Assembly: GCA_938086785.1 (NCBI GenBank)
Contig: CALKCM010000004.1
Span: forward strand, 99,815 to 163,814
Length of the DNA stretch: 64,000 nucleotides
Reading direction: 5' to 3'
From: an uncultured Bacteroidia bacterium
GTDB taxonomy: Bacteria > Bacteroidota > Bacteroidia > NS11-12g > UBA955
Position numbers and translations under genes: made by a program. The notes beneath the pieces were generated by a model. The model worked only from the letters and a program-made list of their open reading frames with translations, was not told where the DNA came from and searched no databases. Of the stretch, positions 35,750-46,536 are shown in pieces (the first letter of the stretch is position 1; every line of letters starts with the position of its first letter).

Positions 35750-37087
35750 ATGGATATGCCAAACAATTTTGAACCCGATGTTTTGAGACTAAGGGGATCT
35801 ATTATAAAAGTAATTGGAGTAGGTGGAGGTGGATGCAATGCCGTAAATCATATGTATCGCCAAGGAATAGAAGGCGTTGAGTTTTTTGTAACCAACACAG
35901 ATGCCCAAGCATTGGTAGACAGCCCAGTAAAAAATAAATTGCAATTAGGCCTTCAATTAACCGAAGGTTTAGGAGCAGGAAGCCAACCAGAAGAAGGCAG
36001 AAAAGCTGCCATTGAAAGTGTTCCAGAGATTAATGAAATTTTAGGTTACAACACCAAAATGGCTTTTATAACAGCTGGAATGGGTGGTGGAACAGGGACG
36101 GGTGCAGCTCCTATTATTGCTAAAATAGCCAAAGAATTAGGTATTTTAACAGTAGGTATTGTGACCCTTCCTTTTGAAGATGAAGGCCCTGAAAGAATTA
36201 ATCAGGCCTTAGAAGGGGTAGAAAACATGAAACCTCATGTAGATGCCATCTTGACCATTAGCAATGATCGAATTGTCGATATTTATGGCGACCTAGGAGT
36301 ATCTGAAGCTTTTGCAAAAGCCGATGATGTATTGTGCACAGCAGCCAAAGGTATTGCTGAAATTATTACTTCACCAGGTCAAATAAATGTAGATTTTAAA
36401 GATGTCCAAACGGCAATGACATTAAGTGGTAGGGCCATTATGGGTACTGGAATTGCAAGCGGAGACAATAGAGCCGACGAAGCTTCAAGAGCAGCTTTAG
36501 ACAGTCCATTGTTGGATAATACACGAATCTTAGGAGCCAAACATTTATTGGTCAATTTTAAATATGGAAATAAAGAACCTCGTTTAAGCGAAACCAGCCA
36601 GGTGAAAAAGTATTTACAGACCGAGGCAGGAAACGAAGCACACCTTAAAATGGGAATTACCCATGATCCAGATTTAGGGGATGAGATATCAATTACGGTA
36701 ATAGCCACAGGTTTTGAGGCTTTTGTTGCTCCTGAGTCAACCTCTAAAACGAGTTCTTCGGAAGTATTGGAAGATATCAATGCGCCACAAATTGGAGTGG
36801 AGCCTACGCTATTATTAGATGATCAACCTGCAGACCCTTATGTAGAAGACTTAATGCATAAATCGCAAGCAGAACGTATTCGCAGAGAGCGAGATGTATT
36901 AATAAACACTGCCAATAATGATGCAGATCTTAACGTACCTGCTTATCTGAGACGAAAAGAGATGATTGTTCATGCTCCGCAAAGTACCGATGACAAAGTA
37001 TCTAAGATAGTTATTGGTGAAACACCCGAGGAAACACCAGAGCCAACGGTTAAGCCAAATAAGCATTTGCATGATAATGTAGATTAA
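35750..37087 (+). CDS. ftsZ: Cell division protein FtsZ
   Basis: This 445-residue tubulin homologue polymerises into the division ring. The GTP-binding loops [12 protein letters not shown] and [16 protein letters not shown] are intact, as is the T7 loop [11 protein letters not shown] that activates GTPase in the next subunit. The C-terminal part is long and carries [10 protein letters not shown] and a final KHLHDNVD, the tail form of Bacteroidota FtsZ. Two start ATGs lie six bases apart (35750 and 35756). A terminator follows. Confidence 0.98.
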   Translation: MDMPNNFEPDVLRLRGSIIKVIGVGGGGCNAVNHMYRQGIEGVEFFVTNTDAQALVDSPVKNKLQLGLQLTEGLGAGSQPEEGRKAAIESVPEINEILGYNTKMAFITAGMGGGTGTGAAPIIAKIAKELGILTVGIVTLPFEDEGPERINQALEGVENMKPHVDAILTISNDRIVDIYGDLGVSEAFAKADDVLCTAAKGIAEIITSPGQINVDFKDVQTAMTLSGRAIMGTGIASGDNRADEASRAALDSPLLDNTRILGAKHLLVNFKYGNKEPRLSETSQVKKYLQTEAGNEAHLKMGITHDPDLGDEISITVIATGFEAFVAPESTSKTSSSEVLEDINAPQIGVEPTLLLDDQPADPYVEDLMHKSQAERIRRERDVLINTANNDADLNVPAYLRRKEMIVHAPQSTDDKVSKIVIGETPEETPEPTVKPNKHLHDNVD

Positions 37088-37111
37088 TAGAACACCTTCC
37101 CTATATATATT

Positions 37112-37148
37112 GGCCCAATGGATTCCCTTCCTGAGGGCCTTTTTTTTT
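37112..37148 (+). terminator. Rho-independent terminator of ftsZ
   Basis: GGCCC pairs with GGGCC around an 18-base loop, followed by nine T residues. Confidence 0.65.
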
Positions 37149-37267
37149 ATAATACCGTCTAATAATGGTGTGATGCCTAACACTTTGTAATCCTTTATAT
37201 TATGATCTTTTCTAATTCTAATCCTAAGCTGTGCGAAACTATTTGCAGGGCACAGAAGTCCTAAGGT

Positions 37268-37275
37268 TATATTTG
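37268..37275 (+). promoter_or_regulatory. TAnnTTTG -7 box for ruvC, leaderless spacing
   Basis: TATATTTG is followed by AAAT and the GTG start at 37280; the four-base spacing equals that of folA. Confidence 0.65.
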
Positions 37276-37279
37276 AAAT

Positions 37280-37843
37280 GTGGTCGAAAAGAAAATTATT
37301 CTCGGAATTGATCCTGGTACTAACCTGCTGGGATATGGAGTAATTGAGGTTCAAGGAAATAAGCTCATTTACGTGGGTATGGGTGAAATAAAATTGGGCA
37401 TGTATGAAAACCACGGAGATAAATTACAAGCCATTTATAGGCGAATTAGTGAGCTTATAGAAGGGTTTAAAGCGAATATAGTAAGTGTTGAAGCTCCTTT
37501 TTATGGGAAAAATGCACAAAGCATGCTTAAGTTGGGAAGAGCACAAGGTGTAGCCATTGCAGCAGCCTTGGGCAAAGGCTTAAAAGTATACGAGTACGAA
37601 CCTAGAAAAATAAAGCAAAGCATCGTGGGAAATGGAGGGGCTAGTAAAGAACAAGTGGCCAAAATGCTTGAATCAATATTGGGCCAAAAGTTAGAAGCAA
37701 AAAGTTTAGATGCTACAGATGGTTTGGCCGCAGCTGTTTGCCATCAGTTTCAATTTGCCCCCAAAGAATTTGGTACCCCTAAGGGGAAATCTGCGTCGGG
37801 TTGGAAAGCTTTTTTAAGCAATAATCCAGATCGCTTAAAATAG
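37280..37843 (+). CDS. ruvC: Crossover junction endodeoxyribonuclease RuvC
   Basis: This 187-residue nuclease resolves Holliday junctions together with RuvAB. Metal-binding acids are in GIDPGTNLLGYG (D at about residue 10), VEAPF, and the LDATDGLAAA cluster near the C-terminus. The C-terminal 25 residues, ending in SNNPDRLK, extend past the usual core and are typical for Bacteroidota. GTG is used as the start; an overlapping ATG two bases earlier is in another frame. Confidence 0.95.
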   Translation: MVEKKIILGIDPGTNLLGYGVIEVQGNKLIYVGMGEIKLGMYENHGDKLQAIYRRISELIEGFKANIVSVEAPFYGKNAQSMLKLGRAQGVAIAAALGKGLKVYEYEPRKIKQSIVGNGGASKEQVAKMLESILGQKLEAKSLDATDGLAAAVCHQFQFAPKEFGTPKGKSASGWKAFLSNNPDRLK

Positions 37844-38021
37844 AAAGCCTCAGTATTGGGTTTCTCACTACCCTTGTTTTTTTAAGATTATTAGATCTGT
37901 TTATTGGCAATAATTATCCTTTAAAGTTCAAGTATTTTTAAATCAACTCATTTTTATATCTATCAAATGATGGGATATTTATACCTATGAATTAAGAGCA
38001 AATTATGGCAAGTAAAAATTG

Positions 38022-38029
38022 TAACTTTG
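38022..38029 (+). promoter_or_regulatory. TAnnTTTG -7 box for argS, near-leaderless
   Basis: TAACTTTG plus CAGC, six bases before the ATG at 38036. The in-frame TTG at 38027 lies within the box and is rejected as a start. Confidence 0.6.
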
Positions 38030-38035
38030 CAGCAT

Positions 38036-39907
38036 ATGAATATCGTAGCGCAATTGGAGGCAGACATTTCAGAGGTGTTGAAATCCTTGTATGATTTGGA
38101 TTATGAGGCTAAAGTAGAGCCCACAAGTAGTGATTTTGAGGGTGATTTCACATTTGTAGTATTTCCAATACTAAGATATTCAAAAGCAAGACCAGAAGAG
38201 GCCGCAAGGGTAGTTGGAGAAGCACTCACTGAAAAATGCCAATTTGTAGACTCCTACAACGTAATAAAGGGCTTTTTGAACGTAGTGATCAATCCTACCG
38301 TTTATATCAATTTTCTTGCCGAAAATTGGTCTAATTATCCGAGAAGACAGGGCAATAAAGAGGTTACGGTAATGGTTGAGTACTCCTCACCCAACACCAA
38401 TAAACCCCTGCATTTGGGGCATATTAGAAATAATCTATTGGGCTTCTCCGTTTCTGAAATTTTAGATTTTAACGGTTTTGAAGTAGTAAAAGCCAATCTT
38501 ATTAATGATCGGGGAATTCATATTTGCAAAAGCATGCTTGCTTGGCAGCGCTTTGGAAACGGAGAAACCCCTCAATCCTCAGGGAAAAAAGGAGATCACT
38601 TGGTTGGAGACTATTATGTGAAATTTGAGCAAGAACTCAAGTCACAAACACGTTCGGTCATAGAAGAAGTCCTAAAGGGTAATTTTGATTCAATATCTGA
38701 AGAGGTAAAGGATAAAGCCATTGAGCTTTATAAAGAATACTGCAAGATAGAAGGGGAAAAGGTAAATAAGGTCAAAGCGGCCATTACAGACCTGGTTAGA
38801 AACAACAGTGAACTCATGAAATCCTGCCAGCAAATGCTTTTGGATTGGGAAAACAATGTTCCAGAGGTTCGCGAGGTGTGGGAAAAGATGAATGCTTGGG
38901 TTTACGATGGCTTTAACAGAACTTACGAAAAGTTGGGCGTCCATTTTGATACTTATTATTACGAGAGTAATACATACAACTTGGGGAAAGATCTGGTTGA
39001 AGAAGGATTGCAATCGGGAGCATTTCTAAAAAAAGAGGATGGCAGTGTTTGGGTGGATCTTAAAGAAGACGGATTAGATCAAAAGTTGATTCTGCGAAAA
39101 GACGGTACATCGGTATACATGACTCAAGACATGGGGACCGCAGAACTAAAATTTGAAGAATATAAAGCACAGCGCAGTGTTTATGTTGTAGGGAACGAGC
39201 AGGACTATCATTTCAAAGTACTACAACTTATCATGGCAAAGTTAAATCGAAGTTATGCGCCAGGTTTATTTCATTTGAGTTATGGAATGGTAGACTTGCC
39301 CAGTGGGAAAATGAAGAGCAGAGAGGGAACGGTAGTTGATGCAGATGACCTAGTGGACGACATGGTAGCAAATGCTAAAGAACGTACCTTAGAACTTGGG
39401 AAAACAGATGCTATGTCCGATTCTGATATTGACAGCCTCTGTTATAAGTTAGGAATGGCCGCATTAAAATTCTTCATTCTCAAAGTAGATCCTAAAAAAC
39501 GAATGGTATTTAATCCTCAGGAGTCTATAGATCTTCAAGGCGATACGGGTCCTTTTGTAATGTATGCGTATGCTCGAATTCAAAGCATGCTTGCCAAGAG
39601 TAATAACTCAGATATTGTAGAGCAATTACCCAAAAAATTACTGCCGTCCGAGGCTGATTTGATAAAGAAAATTTATGAGTTTAACAGCTCCGTGGCTGAA
39701 GCATCTAATCAAATGAATCCGAGTAAAATAGCTCAGTATGTTTTAGATTTGGCCAAGGGATACAATAAGTTTTACTCCGAGGCACCTGTTTTGAAAGAAG
39801 AAAGTGCTATTCTCAAATCTTTTCGATTAAAACTTAGCCATATGACCGCCAATACCATCAAAACATCCTTAGGCTTACTAGGTATTGAAACGGCAGATAG
39901 AATGTAA
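38036..39907 (+). CDS. argS: Arginine-tRNA ligase
   Basis: This 623-residue class I synthetase has the N-terminal additional domain (DLDYEAKVEPTSSDFEGDFT), the HIGH motif as HLGHIRNN near residue 125, a KMSKS-like KMKSREGT near residue 425, and an alpha-helical anticodon domain ending in LLGIETADRM (DALR type). VEYSSPNTNKPLHLGH is diagnostic. It converges with pyrG, seven bases apart. Confidence 0.97.
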   Translation: MNIVAQLEADISEVLKSLYDLDYEAKVEPTSSDFEGDFTFVVFPILRYSKARPEEAARVVGEALTEKCQFVDSYNVIKGFLNVVINPTVYINFLAENWSNYPRRQGNKEVTVMVEYSSPNTNKPLHLGHIRNNLLGFSVSEILDFNGFEVVKANLINDRGIHICKSMLAWQRFGNGETPQSSGKKGDHLVGDYYVKFEQELKSQTRSVIEEVLKGNFDSISEEVKDKAIELYKEYCKIEGEKVNKVKAAITDLVRNNSELMKSCQQMLLDWENNVPEVREVWEKMNAWVYDGFNRTYEKLGVHFDTYYYESNTYNLGKDLVEEGLQSGAFLKKEDGSVWVDLKEDGLDQKLILRKDGTSVYMTQDMGTAELKFEEYKAQRSVYVVGNEQDYHFKVLQLIMAKLNRSYAPGLFHLSYGMVDLPSGKMKSREGTVVDADDLVDDMVANAKERTLELGKTDAMSDSDIDSLCYKLGMAALKFFILKVDPKKRMVFNPQESIDLQGDTGPFVMYAYARIQSMLAKSNNSDIVEQLPKKLLPSEADLIKKIYEFNSSVAEASNQMNPSKIAQYVLDLAKGYNKFYSEAPVLKEESAILKSFRLKLSHMTANTIKTSLGLLGIETADRM

Positions 39908-39914
39908 TTTTACT

Positions 39915-41549
<1,635 letters not shown>

Positions 41550-41559
41550 CTACGGGATT

Positions 41560-41567
41560 CAAATATA
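41560..41567 (-). promoter_or_regulatory. TAnnTTTG -7 box for pyrG
   Basis: The minus strand reads TATATTTG, 25 bases before the pyrG ATG. Confidence 0.55.
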
Positions 41568-41684
41568 GGGGAAAGCAATTGACCCCGAGTCCATAAAATC
41601 ATTTTTTTTTCAAGTATTTCAAAACATATGAACAACCAACGAAATTTGCTGTGTTTGTTCAACTCTAATGCTTTTTTTTGTGGC

Positions 41685-43526
41685 ATGATTAAGCGCAAGA
41701 GTTTCATCACTTTACTAGCACTACTATCTATCAACACTATTAAAGCCATCCCAAGTAAAGTTTGGAATATGGCACCTCCACATTGGTATGTTGGATTCTC
41801 AAACCCTGTCCTAGAAATTATTGTCAATGCGAGCGAGATTTCTGCTGCGCAAGTTTTCATGAAGGATTATGAGGGAGTAGAGTTTATCGGGAAAAAACCA
41901 TCTGCAAATAGGCATATTGCCTATTTGCAGGTCAAAATCACTGCTGCGGCTAAGCCAGGATTTCTTGAGTTTTATTCCAATGTTCAATCCTCATGGAATA
42001 GGATAAGAGGTATACGGAACTTTAGGCTTAGGTATGAATTAAAAGCACGGGCAACTAAGAATGTATTGCCCTATAAAACATCAGATGTTTTATATGAAAT
42101 ACTCGTGGACAGATTTTCAAATGGAAATACCAAAAATGATGTTATACCAAGTTCAAAGCCTCAGGATGTGGTAAATATTGATTTGGATAAGGCTAGGCAT
42201 GGGGGCGATTTACAAGGCGTAATAAACAAACTTCCATATCTAAATTATTTGGGAATCACAGCCATCAATTTAAGTCCAATACAAAACAATAAGCAAAAGA
42301 AAAACACCTACACCGGGAGATCAATAACCAATCATTACAGCATAGATGAAAGATTTGGAAACCAAAATACGCTGAATGAATTGATTCTACAATCTCAAAA
42401 ATATGGAATTAAGGTAAATATGGAATTGCTTCCAAGCAGTTTTAGTCATAAACATTGGATGCATAATTATTTTGATACTGGTTGGTTTAGTAATGAAACA
42501 GCACCCTCCAATTTTATTACATCTTCTACCACACTTCGTATGAATGAGCGTAATACGCACATGATTAAATATGCAAATCAAGTGGCGCTGTGGTGGGCAG
42601 AGTCTTTCTCTTTTTCGGGGTTTAAGATGAAAATTGGAAATACGTTAAATCTAAAATACACCCATGAATTATGTAAGTTGATGAAGGATAACTTCCCAGA
42701 ATTAAAAATTTATGGGATGGTCCATACAGATAATAGCATTCAACAAGCTTGTTATGCCGCCAATAACCTGGTTCAGTTTAAGGATAATACCCTTAAAACT
42801 GTGACGGACTTCGCATTCTTTGAAGCGTGTAATTTCGCATTGACTGAGGGCTATGGAAATGGTCAAGGGTTTCGGGAATTGCATCAGATCTTCGAAAATG
42901 ATCTACTTTACCAATACCCCGGGCAATTAAACACTTTTGTTGATTGTGATTTTTCAAATCGAATATTTTCCGAAGTCGGTGGAGGAATAGATAAATGGAA
43001 AATGGCCATGATGCTTCTGCTTACCACAAGAGGTATTCCAAGCATATATTATGGAACAGAACTTTTGCTAGACGGAGCAAAAGAGAATTTTCATGTAGAC
43101 TTTCCTGCAACTCTTGAGAAGGGTTCTACATCTCTTGTTTCTTTAGACACCTATCCAAAGGAGAAGAAAGAGGCATTTGAATATTTAAAGAATGTGATTC
43201 ACTTGAGAAGAAATAATTCTGCAATTTTTAATGGAAAAACATTCAGCTACAAGTGCAGAGACAATACATTTGTATACTTTAGGATGGATGCTCTCTCGAA
43301 GTTTATGATTGCATTTAATCAAGATTCAAAGAGCAAAATAATTGATTTGAACCGGTTTGCAGCTCAGATAACAGAAAAAGATACTTTGATTAATATGCTT
43401 GACGGAGGGCAAATAAACTTCTCAGGTAGTTCCTCACAATCCTTCGACTCCTCAACTATTTTTCAGAAAGCCCCATTTCAACTGAAACTAAACCCAAATT
43501 CAGTCTGCATTTATAAGGTGAAATAG
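41685..43526 (+). CDS. Exported GH13 alpha-amylase-like protein lacking catalytic residues
   Basis: From ATG at 41685 the protein has 613 residues: a signal peptide (KRKSFITLLALLSINTIKA), a cyclomaltodextrinase N-terminal domain (MAPPHWYVGFSNP...), a (beta/alpha)8 barrel (about 130-510) and a C-terminal beta domain. Fold-marking segments remain, such as LYEILVDRFSNGN, ARHGGDLQGVINKLPYLNYLGITAINLSP and LLLTTRGIPSIYYGTELL. The three catalytic acids do not: GFRxD, the nucleophile site, reads GFKMK (K316); the acid/base glutamate site reads IYGMV (M345); and the FxDNHD site reads FVDCDF (F423). The DxxxNH motif of region I is also gone. The protein is therefore predicted to bind glycans, not cut them. 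It diverges from pyrG and precedes recQ by 26 bases. An upstream in-frame ATG at 41628 would spoil the signal peptide. Confidence 0.8.
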   Translation: MIKRKSFITLLALLSINTIKAIPSKVWNMAPPHWYVGFSNPVLEIIVNASEISAAQVFMKDYEGVEFIGKKPSANRHIAYLQVKITAAAKPGFLEFYSNVQSSWNRIRGIRNFRLRYELKARATKNVLPYKTSDVLYEILVDRFSNGNTKNDVIPSSKPQDVVNIDLDKARHGGDLQGVINKLPYLNYLGITAINLSPIQNNKQKKNTYTGRSITNHYSIDERFGNQNTLNELILQSQKYGIKVNMELLPSSFSHKHWMHNYFDTGWFSNETAPSNFITSSTTLRMNERNTHMIKYANQVALWWAESFSFSGFKMKIGNTLNLKYTHELCKLMKDNFPELKIYGMVHTDNSIQQACYAANNLVQFKDNTLKTVTDFAFFEACNFALTEGYGNGQGFRELHQIFENDLLYQYPGQLNTFVDCDFSNRIFSEVGGGIDKWKMAMMLLLTTRGIPSIYYGTELLLDGAKENFHVDFPATLEKGSTSLVSLDTYPKEKKEAFEYLKNVIHLRRNNSAIFNGKTFSYKCRDNTFVYFRMDALSKFMIAFNQDSKSKIIDLNRFAAQITEKDTLINMLDGGQINFSGSSSQSFDSSTIFQKAPFQLKLNPNSVCIYKVK

Positions 43527-43540
43527 GCCTTAAACCTTCT

Positions 43541-43548
43541 TATATTTG
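43541..43548 (+). promoter_or_regulatory. TAnnTTTG -7 box for recQ, leaderless spacing
   Basis: TATATTTG is followed by CCTC and then ATT at 43553, the same four-base spacing seen at folA, ruvC and the bactofilin gene. Confidence 0.6.
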
Positions 43549-43552
43549 CCTC

Positions 43553-45457
43553 ATTATAACAAGTCAAGCATTAAATATTCTCAAGCAATATTGGGGGTAC
43601 AACTCTTTTAGAGATGGCCAGTTGGAGATCATATCTAATATCCTAACCAACAAAGACGGCCTCACTCTTTTGCCTACCGGAGGAGGAAAATCCATTTGTT
43701 TTCAGGTTCCTGGAATGATTAAAGAAGGGTTAACATTAGTCATATCACCCTTGATTGCTTTAATGCAAGATCAAGTAGAGCAATTAGCAGCTCGAGATAT
43801 ACGGGCCTTGGCTCTGCATAGTGGAATGTCTTGGAAAGAGGTTTTGCTAAGCATGGAGAACGCTCTGCAAGGGCATTATAAATTTCTATATGTGTCGCCG
43901 GAGCGATTAATGAGTGATTCTTTTCGCGAGTACTTACCCAACTTAAATGTTTCGATGCTTGTAATTGACGAGGCCCATTGTGTATCGCAGTGGGGATACG
44001 ATTTTAGACCTCCATATTTACGCATTGCCGAAGTTCAAGAGCTTTTTGTTAAGCCCCTTCAGATGGTTGCTTTTACCGCTACAGCTACTCCAAGAGTAAA
44101 AGACGATATAATTGATAAATTAGGCTTACAAAACCCCTTTGTTAGTCAAGGAGATTTCACACGGTCCAATCTTAAATATGGATGCATCAATGCAGAAAAT
44201 AAGAATGTAAAGTTGCTTGAAATTTGCAATCAGATAAAAGGTTCGGGTATTGTTTTTACGAACAGCAGAAGAGAAGCAGAAACAATCGCTGAACTGCTTC
44301 AGTCCCATCATATATCTGCAGATTTTTACCATGCAGGCTTATCAAATCAGCAGCGCAGTTTAAAGCAAAATTCATGGATGAAGAATAAGGTACGTATGAT
44401 GGTTTGTACCAATGCATTTGGGATGGGTGTAGATAAACCAGATGTTCGATTGGTTCTTCATATGAAGCCTAGCTTGACTCCAGAAGGCTACTATCAAGAG
44501 GCAGGAAGAGCAGGTAGGGATGGCAAAGAGTCTTGGTGTATTCTTTTTTATGAAGCGCATGATTTTAAAGTTATTCAAGAAAGATTAAGCATGAATGATT
44601 TAGATGGGCCAGAATTGGGGCGCATCTACAATGCAGTGCTTAATCATTTATCCGTTCCACCCGGCGGTGGATCTGAACAGGTGTATAAACTGGACATTAG
44701 TGAGATCGCAAATGCATACAATACTATTCCAAACCGAATTTACCATGGAATTAAAGCACTTCAAATTTTAGATATTTGGACATTTCAAGATTCTTCTTGG
44801 AGTCCCAGTAAGGTTCGAATAATCGGAAATGCAGCATCTATTTATGAAATAAAAGTAAAGCATAAAGAATTTGAACCACTTCTAGACTTCTTAATGAGGT
44901 CTTTTGCAGGGATTTTCACCTCCTATGTTCAAATTAATGAAGCAAAAATGGCGAAATACCTCCACTCAACGGAGGCGGGTATTCAAAGGCTGTTAAAAAA
45001 AATGATGTCCTTGGGCTTTCTTGATTTTCAAGAAAAATCGGAGAAGTCGACGCTTTTCTTGCATGAGGAAAGAACGGTTTATACAAATTTTAATGCCGAA
45101 AAATTAATAAAGATTCAACAAGATAAAAAAGAGAAGTTTAACTCAATGATTAGCTATTGTAGCGTAAGCCAATGCAGAAATAAATTTTGGATAAAGCACT
45201 TCTTAGATGAGGAATCTGCAGACTGTGGCACATGTGATTATTGCAGCAAGAAACGTAAAAATAGCTCCCCGAGCAGGAATGATGTGCGAAGAGCTATAGA
45301 GAAGGAAATAAGAGTAAAAAAAAATACACCACAAGAGTTTTTAAATATGGTTCCCAAACGTAGCTTTGACCTTTATCAAAGGGAGCTGCGCTGGTTGATT
45401 GATCACAGGTATATTAGCATAGGCAAAGAAGGAGAAATGAAATGGAAAAACGAATAG
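43553..45457 (+). CDS. recQ: RecQ family ATP-dependent DNA helicase, probable non-standard start
   Basis: This protein unwinds DNA 3' to 5' in recombination and repair. Helicase motifs are intact: motif 0 YWGYNSFRDGQ, motif I LPTGGGKS, motif II DEAH, motif III FTATATP, and the QEAGRAGRDG of motif VI. The C-terminal part has RQC-type zinc cysteines (SQCRN and CGTCDYCSK). The frame is open from 43517, but there is no ATG, GTG or TTG before TTG at 43622, and that TTG is past motif 0. Starting at ATT 43553, four bases after the promoter box, gives 634 residues and includes the whole motif. At 634 residues it lacks an HRDC domain. It overlaps the next gene by 16 bases. Confidence 0.88.
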   Translation: MITSQALNILKQYWGYNSFRDGQLEIISNILTNKDGLTLLPTGGGKSICFQVPGMIKEGLTLVISPLIALMQDQVEQLAARDIRALALHSGMSWKEVLLSMENALQGHYKFLYVSPERLMSDSFREYLPNLNVSMLVIDEAHCVSQWGYDFRPPYLRIAEVQELFVKPLQMVAFTATATPRVKDDIIDKLGLQNPFVSQGDFTRSNLKYGCINAENKNVKLLEICNQIKGSGIVFTNSRREAETIAELLQSHHISADFYHAGLSNQQRSLKQNSWMKNKVRMMVCTNAFGMGVDKPDVRLVLHMKPSLTPEGYYQEAGRAGRDGKESWCILFYEAHDFKVIQERLSMNDLDGPELGRIYNAVLNHLSVPPGGGSEQVYKLDISEIANAYNTIPNRIYHGIKALQILDIWTFQDSSWSPSKVRIIGNAASIYEIKVKHKEFEPLLDFLMRSFAGIFTSYVQINEAKMAKYLHSTEAGIQRLLKKMMSLGFLDFQEKSEKSTLFLHEERTVYTNFNAEKLIKIQQDKKEKFNSMISYCSVSQCRNKFWIKHFLDEESADCGTCDYCSKKRKNSSPSRNDVRRAIEKEIRVKKNTPQEFLNMVPKRSFDLYQRELRWLIDHRYISIGKEGEMKWKNE

Positions 45458-46536
45458 CTTTTACTGTTTCAAATGATTTGGTTTATGATCAAAGAATGAT
45501 TCGTATTTGTACCTCTCTGCAAAATGCAGGGTATCAATGTACTTTAATAGGAAGAGAAAAAAGAAACTCGCCCGCCCTTCAAACGCAGAATTTTCGACAA
45601 AAGAGATTTCGATTGATTTTTAGTAAAGGCAAACTATTTTATCTAGAATTAAACCTGAGACTAATTATTTATCTCTTATTTACAAGATATAGAGCCATTT
45701 GTGCTATCGATTGTGATACCGCTTTAGCCGGAATTTTTTGCGCTCAGATTAAACGCAGGCCTTTTATTTTTGATGCCCATGAGATTTTTGCTCATACACC
45801 CGAAGTTAAAGATCGAAAATGGATTCAAAAATTCTGGCTGTGGGTAGAGAAAAAAGCATTTAAGAACGCATTGTTTTCTTATACAGTGGGCGAAGAGCTC
45901 GGGAGGCACTTTAAAAGTCTCTATGGAAACACCCTGGGAATAGTTAGAAATGCCCCCACAAAAGAATCAAAAATATCACCTGCGTCAACCTCAGAAAAAT
46001 TCATTCTATATCAAGGGGCATTAAATGCAGGTAGAGGATTAGAACAGGCCATTTTGGCCATGAAAAGAATCCCAATAAAGCTTAAAATAGCTGGTGAGGG
46101 AGATTTAAGCCAAAAGCTTAGAAAACTGGTTAAAGACAACAACCTAGAGAACAAAGTGGATTTTCTGGGATTTGTAAAGCCTGCCGAATTACCAAAGCTT
46201 ACCCGAGAAGCTTGGCTTGGATTAAATGTGAGTGAAAATATGGGATTAAGTTATTTCCTGTCTCTGAATAATAAATTTTTTGATTACATGCATGCCGAGC
46301 TGCCCTCACTCATAAACCCTTTTCCAGAATATGTTTCAATAAATAAACAATTTGAAATAGGGGTGATTGCCAAAAGTAGTGTAGAAGATATTGTGACCAA
46401 GACAAACTATCTTTTAGATCATGATGAAAAGTATCTCGAGCTCCGAGCAAATTGTGCTAAAGCACGAGAAGTGTTTAATTGGGGCACCGAAGAAATAGTA
46501 TTAAAGAATCTTTATAGCCAACATTTGGGTGAATAA
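45442..46536 (+). CDS. Glycosyltransferase family 4 protein
   Basis: This 364-residue GT-B enzyme has an N-terminal acceptor domain starting RIAFTVSNDLVYDQRMIRI and FIFDAHEIFAHTPEV, and a C-terminal donor domain with the strand FILYQGALNAGRGLEQAI and LKIAGEGDLSQKLRKL, the nucleotide-sugar motif. The E-x7-E element is not clear. The gene starts within the recQ tail and ends eight bases after the start of the next glycosyltransferase, so all three are translationally coupled. Both transferases probably modify surface polysaccharide; the acceptor is unknown. Confidence 0.85.
   Translation: MEKRIAFTVSNDLVYDQRMIRICTSLQNAGYQCTLIGREKRNSPALQTQNFRQKRFRLIFSKGKLFYLELNLRLIIYLLFTRYRAICAIDCDTALAGIFCAQIKRRPFIFDAHEIFAHTPEVKDRKWIQKFWLWVEKKAFKNALFSYTVGEELGRHFKSLYGNTLGIVRNAPTKESKISPASTSEKFILYQGALNAGRGLEQAILAMKRIPIKLKIAGEGDLSQKLRKLVKDNNLENKVDFLGFVKPAELPKLTREAWLGLNVSENMGLSYFLSLNNKFFDYMHAELPSLINPFPEYVSINKQFEIGVIAKSSVEDIVTKTNYLLDHDEKYLELRANCAKAREVFNWGTEEIVLKNLYSQHLGE

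Noticed and set aside
37846..38020. GAAAGCC...GGGTTTC after ruvC as a terminator
   Set aside because: The stem has a central mismatch, few GC pairs and the T run comes 12 bases later.
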